Below are positions 15,336-22,989 of a stretch of DNA of 64,000 nt, piece after piece. The stretch comes from Rhizobium freirei PRF 81. GTDB lineage: Bacteria; Pseudomonadota; Alphaproteobacteria; Rhizobiales; Rhizobiaceae. A program made the position numbers and the translations under genes. Location: contig NZ_AQHN01000016.1 in NCBI RefSeq assembly GCF_000359745.1, positions 1 to 64,000 of the forward strand. The letters are read 5' to 3'. The notes below the pieces were generated by a model. The model was not told where the DNA came from. It saw only the letters and a program-made list of their open reading frames with translations, and made no database searches. Position 1 is the first letter of the stretch, and each line of letters begins with the position of its first letter.

Positions 15336-16328
15336 CTATGTCGGCTCAGCTGTAGCGGTAACACGTCCTCGCAATCTACGGCGCGTACCGGACGGGCTTT
15401 CGGAAAAGCTTGCTCTGTAGCTGCGGGAAAATGCCGAGGCGGAATTGAAGCCTGTCGCGGCGGCTATATCGGCAAAAGAATCTTTGGTTTCGATGACCTT
15501 GCGTCGTGCGGCATTCAGTCGAAGTGCCAGATAGTGCACATGCGGCGGCGCGCCGATGCTATCTTGAAAGAGCGCCTGCAGGTGGCGGGCGCTGACGCCG
15601 ACGCGACGCGCCAGGCGCGCCAAAAGCAACGGCTGTTCGATATGGTCTTCCATCAAGCGGATGGCCTGAGCGACGCGCGGATCGCGCATGCGCAGACCGG
15701 CGGTCGACGGCGAAAGCTCTACTGCGCTCTGCGTGCTCGCCGGCTCGTAGATGAACAGGCGGCTGACCTCGAGCGCCAGCGAATAACCCTGCCGCTGCCG
15801 GATGATTTCCAACATAAGGTCGACCGTCGGCAGGGAACCGGCGGTGGTGATGCGCTTGCCATCGATCACGAAGCGATCCTTGACGGCGCGAACCTGCGGA
15901 TAGGCAAGTGCGAAATCGTCGAAATCCTCCCAATGGACGGCAGCCGAAACATTGTCGAGCAGGCTCGTTTCGGCAAGCAGCCAGGTGCCGGACTCGATGC
16001 CGGCAACCATCGAACGGTGGCGTGCCGTTTGCGACAATTGCATTTTCAGCGCCTGCGTCGCGCTGCGCTGCCAATTGTAGCTGGCGAGCACGAAAAGCGG
16101 CGCCGTATCGGACGTCGACCGGAAACCGGACAACGCAGGCACGGGGATCTGGCTGGTCGTTTCCGCCGGCGAACCGTCCGGGGTGAAGAGCCGCCAGCGA
16201 TAAAGCTCCGCCCCGGAAATACGATTGGCTCCGCGCAGCGGTTCGATCACCGAAGCGATCAAAATCAGGTTCGTCTCCGGAAGGATCAGGAGGTCGATGT
16301 CGAGCGTCTCATTGGCCGATGTCAGCAT
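15336..16328 (-). CDS. GlxA-family AraC-type regulator, probable carnitine catabolism regulator (CdhR-like)
   Basis: A 330-residue protein. The N-terminal DJ-1/PfpI-like domain (about 10-190; LLILPETNLILIASVIEPLR and GIESGTWLLAETSLLDN) is followed by a C-terminal AraC double helix-turn-helix (about 215-320; LARLARRVGVSARHLQALF, then FADIAAATGFNSASAFSRSY). This two-domain plan is that of GlxA-type activators such as CdhR and GbdR, which sense quaternary amine metabolites. The gene is divergent from the BKACE/carnitine dehydrogenase genes with a 106-bp shared promoter region, strongly suggesting it controls them. The GVCTG-type nucleophile motif is replaced by GIESG, as is common in sensing rather than catalytic members. 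The inducer identity is inference. Confidence 0.85.
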   Translation of the reverse strand: MLTSANETLDIDLLILPETNLILIASVIEPLRGANRISGAELYRWRLFTPDGSPAETTSQIPVPALSGFRSTSDTAPLFVLASYNWQRSATQALKMQLSQTARHRSMVAGIESGTWLLAETSLLDNVSAAVHWEDFDDFALAYPQVRAVKDRFVIDGKRITTAGSLPTVDLMLEIIRQRQGYSLALEVSRLFIYEPASTQSAVELSPSTAGLRMRDPRVAQAIRLMEDHIEQPLLLARLARRVGVSARHLQALFQDSIGAPPHVHYLALRLNAARRKVIETKDSFADIAAATGFNSASAFSRSYRASFSESPSGTRRRLRGRVTATAEPT

Positions 16329-16383
16329 TCAGCATTCCTTCGATCGTTCCGAAACTGTATCGAATACTTCTGATAATGCAAAG

Positions 16384-16400
16384 CATGAAGGCGCCTCATG
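16384..16400. promoter_or_regulatory. Imperfect palindrome in the regulator/catabolic promoter gap
   Basis: CATGA and TCATG flank AGGCGCC in the 106-bp divergent region (16329-16434). It is a candidate binding site for the adjacent GlxA-type regulator, by position only. Confidence 0.35.
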
Positions 16401-16434
16401 GCTCGTAATGTCCTCAATACGAGGGAGAACAAAA

Positions 16435-17337
16435 ATGCCTCTTGAGATGAATCGAGATGTCTTCATCACCTGTGCCGTCACCGGCGCCGGCGATACGGTT
16501 TCCAAATCCAGCCATGTTCCGATCACTCCCAAGCAGATCGCAGAATCCGCGATCGACGCCGCCAAGGCTGGGGCAGCGGTGGTTCATTGCCATGTCCGCG
16601 ATCCGGAGACGGGTGCTGCCAGCCGCCGCAACGAGCTCTATAGGGAAGTCACGGATCGCATCCGTTCGGCCGATGTGGATGTCGTGCTGAACTTGACCGC
16701 CGGCATGGGCGGAGACCTGATTTTCGGCGATGTCGAAAGCCCGCTGCCATTGAATGCCACGGGCACAGACATGGCAGGCGCTTCCGAGCGCATCAGCCAT
16801 GTTGCCGAATGCCTGCCGGAAATCTGCACGCTCGATTGCGGTACGATGAATTTCAGTCTCGGCGACTATGTCATGACCAACACCCCCTCGATGCTGAGGG
16901 CTATGGCGAAGAAGATGACCGATCTCGGTGTCCGTCCGGAGATCGAGGCTTTCGACACCGGTCATCTCTGGTTTGCCAAACAGCTTGCCGAGGAGGGTCT
17001 CATTGAGGATCCGGTTCTCATCCAGCTCTGCATGGGTATCCCCTGGGGGGCACCCGATGACCTCAATACCTTCATGGCGATGGTCAATAACGTTCCCAAA
17101 AGCTGGACCTTCTCGGCCTTTTCCATCGGCCGCAACGCGATGGCCTATCCGGCGGCCGCGGTCCTTGCCGGCGGCAATGTCCGTGTCGGGCTGGAAGACA
17201 ATCTCTACGCCGGAAAGGGCATGCTCGCGACCAACGCGCAGCTCGTCGAAAAGGCCGTACAGGTGGTCGAAGGCATGGGCGCGCGCATCATCGGCCCCGA
17301 AGATGTCCGCAAGAAACTGAAACTGACGAAGCGCTGA
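16435..17337 (+). CDS. 3-keto-5-aminohexanoate cleavage-family (BKACE) enzyme, probable 3-dehydrocarnitine cleavage enzyme
   Basis: 300 residues from the ATG at 16435, which has GAGGGAG 7 bp upstream; a longer in-frame start would overlap the divergent regulator. BKACE enzymes are Zn-dependent TIM barrels that swap the acyl part of a beta-keto acid with acetyl-CoA. The HxH zinc motif is visible (VHCHVRD, His51 and His53), as is the late glutamate motif VRVGLEDNLY (Glu254). Beside a carnitine dehydrogenase the expected reaction is 3-dehydrocarnitine plus acetyl-CoA giving betainyl-CoA and acetoacetate. It is first in a tightly spaced operon: 7 bp to the dehydrogenase-thioesterase gene, whose thioesterase domain would release betaine. 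Substrate assignment rests on context; the family call is firm. Confidence 0.9.
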   Translation: MPLEMNRDVFITCAVTGAGDTVSKSSHVPITPKQIAESAIDAAKAGAAVVHCHVRDPETGAASRRNELYREVTDRIRSADVDVVLNLTAGMGGDLIFGDVESPLPLNATGTDMAGASERISHVAECLPEICTLDCGTMNFSLGDYVMTNTPSMLRAMAKKMTDLGVRPEIEAFDTGHLWFAKQLAEEGLIEDPVLIQLCMGIPWGAPDDLNTFMAMVNNVPKSWTFSAFSIGRNAMAYPAAAVLAGGNVRVGLEDNLYAGKGMLATNAQLVEKAVQVVEGMGARIIGPEDVRKKLKLTKR

Positions 17338-17344
17338 GGCCCCG

Positions 17345-18835
17345 ATGACCAAGATCAACAAGGCGGCCTGCATCGGCGGCGGCGTCATCGGCGGCGGATG
17401 GATCGCACGCTTCCTGCTGGCGGGCATCGATGTCGATGTCTACGACCCGCATCCGGAGGCGAAGCGCATCGTCGGCGAAGTGCTTGCGAATGCGGGAAAA
17501 GCCTACGCGATGCTGACCGGCGCGCCTCTGCCGCCGCATGGCAAGCTGACATTCCGAGACACGCTGGAGGCGGCGGTCGAGGGCGCCGACTGGATCCAGG
17601 AAAGCGTGCCCGAGCGACTGGATCTCAAGCGCAACGTGCTGACGCAGATCGATGCAGCCGCAAAGCCCGATGCCTTGATCGGTTCATCCACCTCCGGCCT
17701 GCTACCGACCGACCTGCAGCGCGACATGCGCCATCCCGAGCGCCTCTTCGTCGCCCATCCCTATAATCCGGTCTATCTGCTGCCGCTCGTTGAAATCGTC
17801 GGTGGCGAAAAGACCAGTGCTGCGACGATCCAGGCGGCGATGGAGCGACTGCCGCCGATCGGCATGAAGGGTGTGCATATCGCCAAGGAGATCGAGGCTT
17901 TCGTCGGCGACCGCCTGCTGGAGGCGCTCTGGCGTGAGGCGCTGTGGCTGATCAAGGACGATATCTGCACCGTCGAGACGCTGGACGATGTCATCCGCTA
18001 TTCCTTCGGCCTGCGCTGGGCGCAGATGGGCCTGTTCCAGACCTATCGCATCGCCGGCGGCGAAGCGGGCATGCGTCACTTCCTGGCGCAGTTCGGCCCC
18101 GCCCTGCAATGGAACTGGACCAAGCTGATGGACGTCGTCGATCTCGACGACGCTCTTGTCGAGAAGATCGGCCAGCAGTCGGACGAGCAGGCCGACGGTC
18201 TTTCGATCCGCGAACTCGAGCGCATCCGCGACGAAAACCTTGTCGGCATCCTTCAGAGCCTGAAGGGAAGCCATGGCGGCAAGGGCTGGGGCGCCGGCAA
18301 GCTGCTGAAGGATTTCGAGCAGCAGCTTTGGGCCGCAGGCGGCGGGGAGAAGCAGGGACTGGACGTCACAAAACCGCTGCGCCTGATCGACACCAAGGTC
18401 AGCCCAGCATGGGTCGATTATAACGGCCATATGACCGAGCATCGCTACCTGCAGGTCTTCGGCGACACGTCGGATGCGCTGCTGCGCCTGATCGGCGTCG
18501 ATCTCGATTATGTCGAGCGCGGCCACAGCTACTACACGGTAGAGACCCATATCCGCCATCTTGGCGAAGCCAAACTTGGACAGGCCATCCATTCAACCTG
18601 CCAGATCATCGGGTCTGACGAAAAGCGGCTGCATGTGTTCCATGCGCTGCACGATAGCGCGAGCGGCGATGTAATCGCCACGGCGGAACAGATGCTGCTG
18701 CATGTCGACGCGAAAGCAGGCAGAGCCGTTGCCGCACCGGAGGAGGTGCTTGCGAAGCTTAGGCCGATTGCCGCCGCGCACGCAGCCTTGGCCATGCCGG
18801 ACGGAGCCGGCCGTCATGTGGGACAAAAACGCTAG
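17345..18835 (+). CDS. lcdH: L-carnitine 3-dehydrogenase fused to a hotdog (betainyl-CoA) thioesterase
   Basis: A 496-residue bifunctional protein. Residues 1 to about 320 are a 3-hydroxyacyl-CoA dehydrogenase-type enzyme: Rossmann motif GGGVIGGGW at 11-19, SSTSGLLPTDL, and catalytic-type His138/Asn141 in AHPYNP. Residues about 345-475 are a 4HBT hotdog domain (WVDYNGHMTEHRYLQVF). Family knowledge assigns carnitine + NAD to 3-dehydrocarnitine for the first half. The second half is expected to hydrolyse betainyl-CoA, the product of the BKACE enzyme encoded just upstream. In other bacteria the thioesterase can be a separate gene; here both steps flanking the cleavage reaction share one chain. 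The stop sits 12 bp before the next start, whose AGGAGG site overlaps this gene's end. Confidence 0.9.
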   Translation: MTKINKAACIGGGVIGGGWIARFLLAGIDVDVYDPHPEAKRIVGEVLANAGKAYAMLTGAPLPPHGKLTFRDTLEAAVEGADWIQESVPERLDLKRNVLTQIDAAAKPDALIGSSTSGLLPTDLQRDMRHPERLFVAHPYNPVYLLPLVEIVGGEKTSAATIQAAMERLPPIGMKGVHIAKEIEAFVGDRLLEALWREALWLIKDDICTVETLDDVIRYSFGLRWAQMGLFQTYRIAGGEAGMRHFLAQFGPALQWNWTKLMDVVDLDDALVEKIGQQSDEQADGLSIRELERIRDENLVGILQSLKGSHGGKGWGAGKLLKDFEQQLWAAGGGEKQGLDVTKPLRLIDTKVSPAWVDYNGHMTEHRYLQVFGDTSDALLRLIGVDLDYVERGHSYYTVETHIRHLGEAKLGQAIHSTCQIIGSDEKRLHVFHALHDSASGDVIATAEQMLLHVDAKAGRAVAAPEEVLAKLRPIAAAHAALAMPDGAGRHVGQKR

Positions 18836-18847
18836 GAGGAAGCGATC

Positions 18848-20008
18848 GTGAATTTCGGACTCAGCGAAGAGCAGGAGATGATCGTCAAGACTGTCCGCGA
18901 CTTCGTCGAGACGGAGATCTATCCGCACGAAAACGAGGTCGAGCGTACCGGCATCGTGCCGTCTGAAATCGGAGACGAGATCCGGCGCAAATGTATCGAA
19001 CTGGGCTTCTACGCCTGCAACTTTCCCGAAGAGATCGGCGGCGCCGGGCTTGATCACCTGACCTTCACGCTCGTCGAACGCGAGCTCGGCCGCGGCTCGA
19101 TGGGACTCACAGTCTTCTTCGGCCGCCCCTCCGGCATCCTGATGGCGTGCGAGGGTGAGCAGCGCGAGCGCTATCTCCTGCCGGCTGTGCGTGGGGAAAG
19201 GGTCGATGCGCTCGCGATCACCGAACCGGACGCCGGCTCCGACATGCGCGGCATGAAATGCGCAGCACGGCAGGATGGCGATGATTTCGTGCTCAACGGC
19301 ACGAAGCATTTCATCTCGCACGCCGATGTCGCCGATTTCGTCATCGTCTTTGCCGCAACCGGCGAAGAAGAGACCCATCGGGGCGTCAAGAAGAAGATCA
19401 CCGCCTTTCTGGTCGATCGCGGCACGCCGGGCTTCGAGATTCTCAAGGGCTACGATTCGGTTTCCCATCGCGGCTATCACAATTCCATTTTGAACTTCAC
19501 CGACTGTCGTCTGCCGAAATCGCAGGTGCTTGGCGAGGTGCATCGCGGCTTCGACCTTGCCAATCAATGGCTCTATGGAACCCGCCTAACGGTTGCCGCG
19601 ACCTGTGTCGGCCGGGCTCGGCGGGTCTTCGATCTCGCGCTACCCTACGCGGCCGAACGCAAGCAATTCGGCAAGCCGATCGGCGCCAATCAGGGCGTAT
19701 CGTTCAAGCTTGCCGACATGATCACCGAGATCGACGCCGCCGACCTCCTGACGCTGTCCGCCGCCTGGAAGCTCGATGCCGGCATCCCGGCCAATCGAGA
19801 GATCGCCTCGGCGAAGCTTTATGCTTCGGAAATGCTCGCCCGTGTCACCGACGAGGCGATCCAGATCTTCGGCGGCATGGGACTGATGGACGACCTGCCA
19901 CTTGCCCGCTTCTGGCGCGATGCCCGCGTCGAGCGCATCTGGGACGGGACCTCGGAAATCCAGCGGCACATCATCAGCCGCGACCTGCTCCGGCCGTTCG
20001 GAGCATGA
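18848..20008 (+). CDS. Acyl-CoA dehydrogenase, probable gamma-butyrobetainyl-CoA dehydrogenase (CaiA-like role)
   Basis: A 386-residue FAD flavoprotein of normal family length. The GTG start follows AGGAGGAAG. Motifs include ITEPDAGSD (FAD/substrate binding), ERKQFGKPIGANQ, IFGGMGLMDD and GTSEIQR near the C-terminus. The residue before GTSEIQR, often the catalytic glutamate, is Asp366 (IWDGTSEIQ). In context it would oxidise gamma-butyrobetainyl-CoA to crotonobetainyl-CoA, feeding the CaiD-like hydratase encoded two genes downstream. Electrons would pass to ETF, not encoded here. The substrate is inferred from neighbours only; short branched acyl-CoAs remain possible. Confidence 0.88.
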   Translation: MNFGLSEEQEMIVKTVRDFVETEIYPHENEVERTGIVPSEIGDEIRRKCIELGFYACNFPEEIGGAGLDHLTFTLVERELGRGSMGLTVFFGRPSGILMACEGEQRERYLLPAVRGERVDALAITEPDAGSDMRGMKCAARQDGDDFVLNGTKHFISHADVADFVIVFAATGEEETHRGVKKKITAFLVDRGTPGFEILKGYDSVSHRGYHNSILNFTDCRLPKSQVLGEVHRGFDLANQWLYGTRLTVAATCVGRARRVFDLALPYAAERKQFGKPIGANQGVSFKLADMITEIDAADLLTLSAAWKLDAGIPANREIASAKLYASEMLARVTDEAIQIFGGMGLMDDLPLARFWRDARVERIWDGTSEIQRHIISRDLLRPFGA

Positions 20009-20012
20009 GCCC

Positions 20013-22070
20013 ATGACACAGCGCTCGCTCGACCGCCTGATCCGACCCAAAACGATCGCCGTCTTCGGTGGCAGAGAGGCGCGGCGTGTCATCGAGCAAT
20101 GCGATCTTATGGGATTTGCCGGCGAGATCTGGCCGGTGCATCCGACACAGGAAAGCGTGCTCGGCCGCCGCTGCTATCGCTCGGTCGCCGAACTGCCTGA
20201 TGCGCCGGATGCCGCCTTTGTCGGGGTCAACAGAACGCTCACCGTCGATATCGTGCGTGAACTTGCCGCAAGAGGCGCCGGCGGCGCCGTCTGTTACGCT
20301 TCTGGTTTCAGCGAGGCGGTTGCGGAACTGGCCGACGGGGCGGATTTGCAGCGGGCTCTCGTCGAAGCTGCCGGCGGCATGCCGATCGTCGGGCCGAATT
20401 GCTACGGCATGATCAATGGCCTCGACGGCGCCCTGCTTTGGCCGGATCAACACGGCATTGTCCGCAGCGAGCGCGGCGTAGCCATCCTCACTCAATCCTC
20501 CAACATCGCCATCAATCTCAGCATGCAGAGGCGCGGCCTGCCCATCAGCTATCTGATGACGGCAGGCAATCAGGCGCAGACCGGCCTGTCGGATCTTGCC
20601 CAGGCTGTCCTCGCGGATCCTCGCGTCACCGCGGTCGGTCTGCACATCGAAGGTTTCGGCGATATCAGGGCGCTGGAAGCTCTCGCAATGCGCGCCAGGG
20701 ATCTGAAGAAGCCCGTCGTCGCGCTGAAAGTCGGCAAATCCGAACAGGCGCAGCGTGCAACAGTATCGCATACGGCCTCGCTCGCCGGCAGCGACGCGGT
20801 TGCCGACGCGGTGCTCGATCGCCTTGGCATCGGTCGCGTCACGACGCTGCCGGAGCTCGTCGAAACGCTGAAACTCCTGCATGCCGCCGGTCCGCTCGAC
20901 AGCAATGCGATCTCCTCGATGAGCTGTTCGGGCGGCGAAGCTTCGCTGATGGCCGATGCCGCCGTGGGCCGGAATGTCGCGTTCCGCGCGCTGAAGGCGG
21001 AACAACTGCCCGCTTTGCGCGCCAGCCTCGGCACGATGGTGACGCTTTCCAATCCGCTCGACTACCACACCTTCGTCTGGGGCGACCTGGCGCGACAGAC
21101 GGAGGCCTTCAGCGCCATGTTCGCCGGCGGCTATGCCCTCAATCTCATCGTGCTCGATTTCCCGCGCGAAGATCGCTGCGATGGCGCGGACTGGATGATC
21201 ACCGTTTCGGCCGTTGCCGCCGCCGCGAAGCAGACAGGTGCGCGCGCCGGCATTCTGGCGACCTTGCCCGAAAACATGCCGGAAGCCATCGCCCAGCAAT
21301 TGATCGAGGCCGGCATCGTGCCGTTCTGCGGCATCAGCGAGGCCTTGGCGGCAGCAGAGATTGCCAGCGGCATCGCCAATGCCTGGGAACGGCCGCGCCC
21401 CTTGCCGCTCCTCAGCGCGCGCGCGGAGGCCGGCGAAATCGAGACCCTGAGCGAGGCTGCAGCCAAGGCGGAACTTGCGGCAACAGGCCTTGCGGTTCCG
21501 CTCGGTAAGACCGCTGCCACCGCAAGCGAGGCAGCCGATTGTGCGCAGCAACTCGGCTTCCCGGTCGCGCTCAAGGCGCTCGGTGTCGAGCACAAATCCG
21601 ATGTCGGCGCCGTCAAACTCAACCTATGGGATAGGAACGCCGTCCAGGATGCGGCGGAAAGCATGAGCCATGTCGCTCGCGGATTTCTCGTCGAACGCAT
21701 GGTCGATCGCCCGCTTGCGGAATTGATCGTTGGAGCGGTGCGCGATCCTGTCGTTGGCCTGACCCTCACCGTCGGCGCAGGCGGAATCCTCGTGGAATTG
21801 CTTGAGGATTCTATCGTTTTGCCGCTCCCAGTCACGAAAGCCGAGATTTTGGATCGGATTTCGCGGCTCAAAGTCCGCAAGCTGATCGAAGGCTATCGCG
21901 GCAATGCAGGCACCAGCCTCGAAATCGTTGCCGACGCCGTCGTATCAGCGGCAGAATATGTCGTAAAGAATGCCTCACGGCTCGAGGAACTGGACATTAA
22001 TCCATTGATGGTCCTACCAGATTCCCGCGGCGTCGTTGCTGCGGATGCTCTCATCCGGCGAAGGAGGTAG
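20013..22070 (+). CDS. ADP-forming acyl-CoA synthetase (CoA-binding plus ATP-grasp), probable betaine-CoA ligase
   Basis: 685 residues from the ATG at 20013, four bases after the upstream stop. It has an N-terminal CoA-binding Rossmann domain (RPKTIAVFGG...PVHPTQESVLGRRCY), a succinyl-CoA-ligase-like middle with the phospho-histidine motif VSHTASLAGS (His253), and a C-terminal ATP-grasp domain (GFPVALKAL; LVERMVDRPLAELIVG; ELDINPLMVLP). This is the fused NDP-forming acyl-CoA synthetase architecture. In the cluster it would activate gamma-butyrobetaine, crotonobetaine or carnitine, a job done by AMP-forming CaiC in enterobacteria. Its position between an acyl-CoA dehydrogenase and a CaiD-like hydratase supports this, but no residue fixes the substrate. 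An AAGGAGG site at its 3' end serves the next gene. Confidence 0.88.
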   Translation: MTQRSLDRLIRPKTIAVFGGREARRVIEQCDLMGFAGEIWPVHPTQESVLGRRCYRSVAELPDAPDAAFVGVNRTLTVDIVRELAARGAGGAVCYASGFSEAVAELADGADLQRALVEAAGGMPIVGPNCYGMINGLDGALLWPDQHGIVRSERGVAILTQSSNIAINLSMQRRGLPISYLMTAGNQAQTGLSDLAQAVLADPRVTAVGLHIEGFGDIRALEALAMRARDLKKPVVALKVGKSEQAQRATVSHTASLAGSDAVADAVLDRLGIGRVTTLPELVETLKLLHAAGPLDSNAISSMSCSGGEASLMADAAVGRNVAFRALKAEQLPALRASLGTMVTLSNPLDYHTFVWGDLARQTEAFSAMFAGGYALNLIVLDFPREDRCDGADWMITVSAVAAAAKQTGARAGILATLPENMPEAIAQQLIEAGIVPFCGISEALAAAEIASGIANAWERPRPLPLLSARAEAGEIETLSEAAAKAELAATGLAVPLGKTAATASEAADCAQQLGFPVALKALGVEHKSDVGAVKLNLWDRNAVQDAAESMSHVARGFLVERMVDRPLAELIVGAVRDPVVGLTLTVGAGGILVELLEDSIVLPLPVTKAEILDRISRLKVRKLIEGYRGNAGTSLEIVADAVVSAAEYVVKNASRLEELDINPLMVLPDSRGVVAADALIRRRR

Positions 22071-22076
22071 CAGAAG

Positions 22077-22859
22077 TTGCAAGACCCCATTCGAACCCGA
22101 TGCGACAACGGCATCCTTGAAGTCGTCATCGACCGGCCGAAGGCGAATGCCATCGATCTTGCGACGAGCCGCAAGATGGGGCTGATCTTCCGCGACTTCC
22201 GCGACAACCCGGAACTACGGGTCGCCATCGTCACCGGGGCCGGCGAAAAGTTCTTTTCCGCCGGCTGGGATCTGAAGGCTGCAGCGGCCGGCGACGCGGT
22301 TGACGGCGACTATGGTGTTGGCGGCTTCGGCGGCCTGCAGGAGTTGCGCGATCTCAACAAGCCTGTCATCTGCGCCGTCAATGGTATCTGTTGCGGCGGC
22401 GGGCTGGAAATAGCGCTGTCGGCCGATATGATTATTGCCGTTTCGCATGCTACCTTCGCGCTACCTGAGATTCGCTCGGGCACCGTCGCCGATGCCGCAT
22501 CGATCAAACTGCCGAAGCGCATTCCCTATCATATCGCGATGGACATGCTGCTGACCGGTCGTTGGCTCAACGTTGAGGAGGCGCATCGCTGGGGCTTCGT
22601 CAACGAGATCGTCGTGGCCGACAAGCTGATGGACAGGGCGTGGGAGCTGGCGCGCCTGCTCGCAAGCGGGCCGCCGCTCGTCTATGCTGCCATCAAGGAA
22701 ATCGTGCGGGAAGCGGAGGGCTCGACGTTTCAGACTGCCATGAACAAGATCACCAAACGGCAGTTTGCGACCGTCGATGTCCTCTATTCCAGCGAGGATC
22801 AATTGGAAGGCGCACGGGCATTCGCCGAGAAGCGTGCCCCAATCTGGAAAGGAAAGTGA
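22077..22859 (+). CDS. caiD: Crotonobetainyl-CoA hydratase-like enoyl-CoA hydratase
   Basis: A 260-residue crotonase. It starts at TTG with AAGGAGG nine bases upstream. Blocks such as RPKANAID, RVAIVTGAGEKFFSAGWDLK and the ending AFAEKRAPIWKGK match, as I recall them, those of E. coli CaiD. The two crotonase glutamates are present at Glu111 (GGGLEIALSAD) and Glu131 (FALPEIRSG), the numbering remembered for CaiD. The expected reaction is hydration of crotonobetainyl-CoA to carnitinyl-CoA. This is the strongest single sequence link of the cluster to carnitine chemistry. Release of free carnitine from CoA would need a thioesterase or CoA transfer that is not separately encoded. Confidence 0.88.
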   Translation: MQDPIRTRCDNGILEVVIDRPKANAIDLATSRKMGLIFRDFRDNPELRVAIVTGAGEKFFSAGWDLKAAAAGDAVDGDYGVGGFGGLQELRDLNKPVICAVNGICCGGGLEIALSADMIIAVSHATFALPEIRSGTVADAASIKLPKRIPYHIAMDMLLTGRWLNVEEAHRWGFVNEIVVADKLMDRAWELARLLASGPPLVYAAIKEIVREAEGSTFQTAMNKITKRQFATVDVLYSSEDQLEGARAFAEKRAPIWKGK

Positions 22860-22989
22860 GAGGCGGCGGCAACCGCAGCTTTTTCCCGCATGGTCACGGG
22901 TGATCGGCTTCAGACGGAAGAGGAAACCGTTTCGTGAGGCGCACCGCCCGGGAAATCTGTCAACACGACAAAAAAGAAGGAACAGGGGA

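Noticed and set aside
15534..16373. A 279-residue plus-strand open frame
   Set aside because: Antisense to the GlxA-type regulator; Arg/Gln-rich composition typical of shadow frames.
20399..21508. A 369-residue overlapping plus-strand frame inside the CoA ligase gene
   Set aside because: Arg/Ser/His-rich shadow in another frame; the ligase has phospho-histidine and ATP-grasp motifs.
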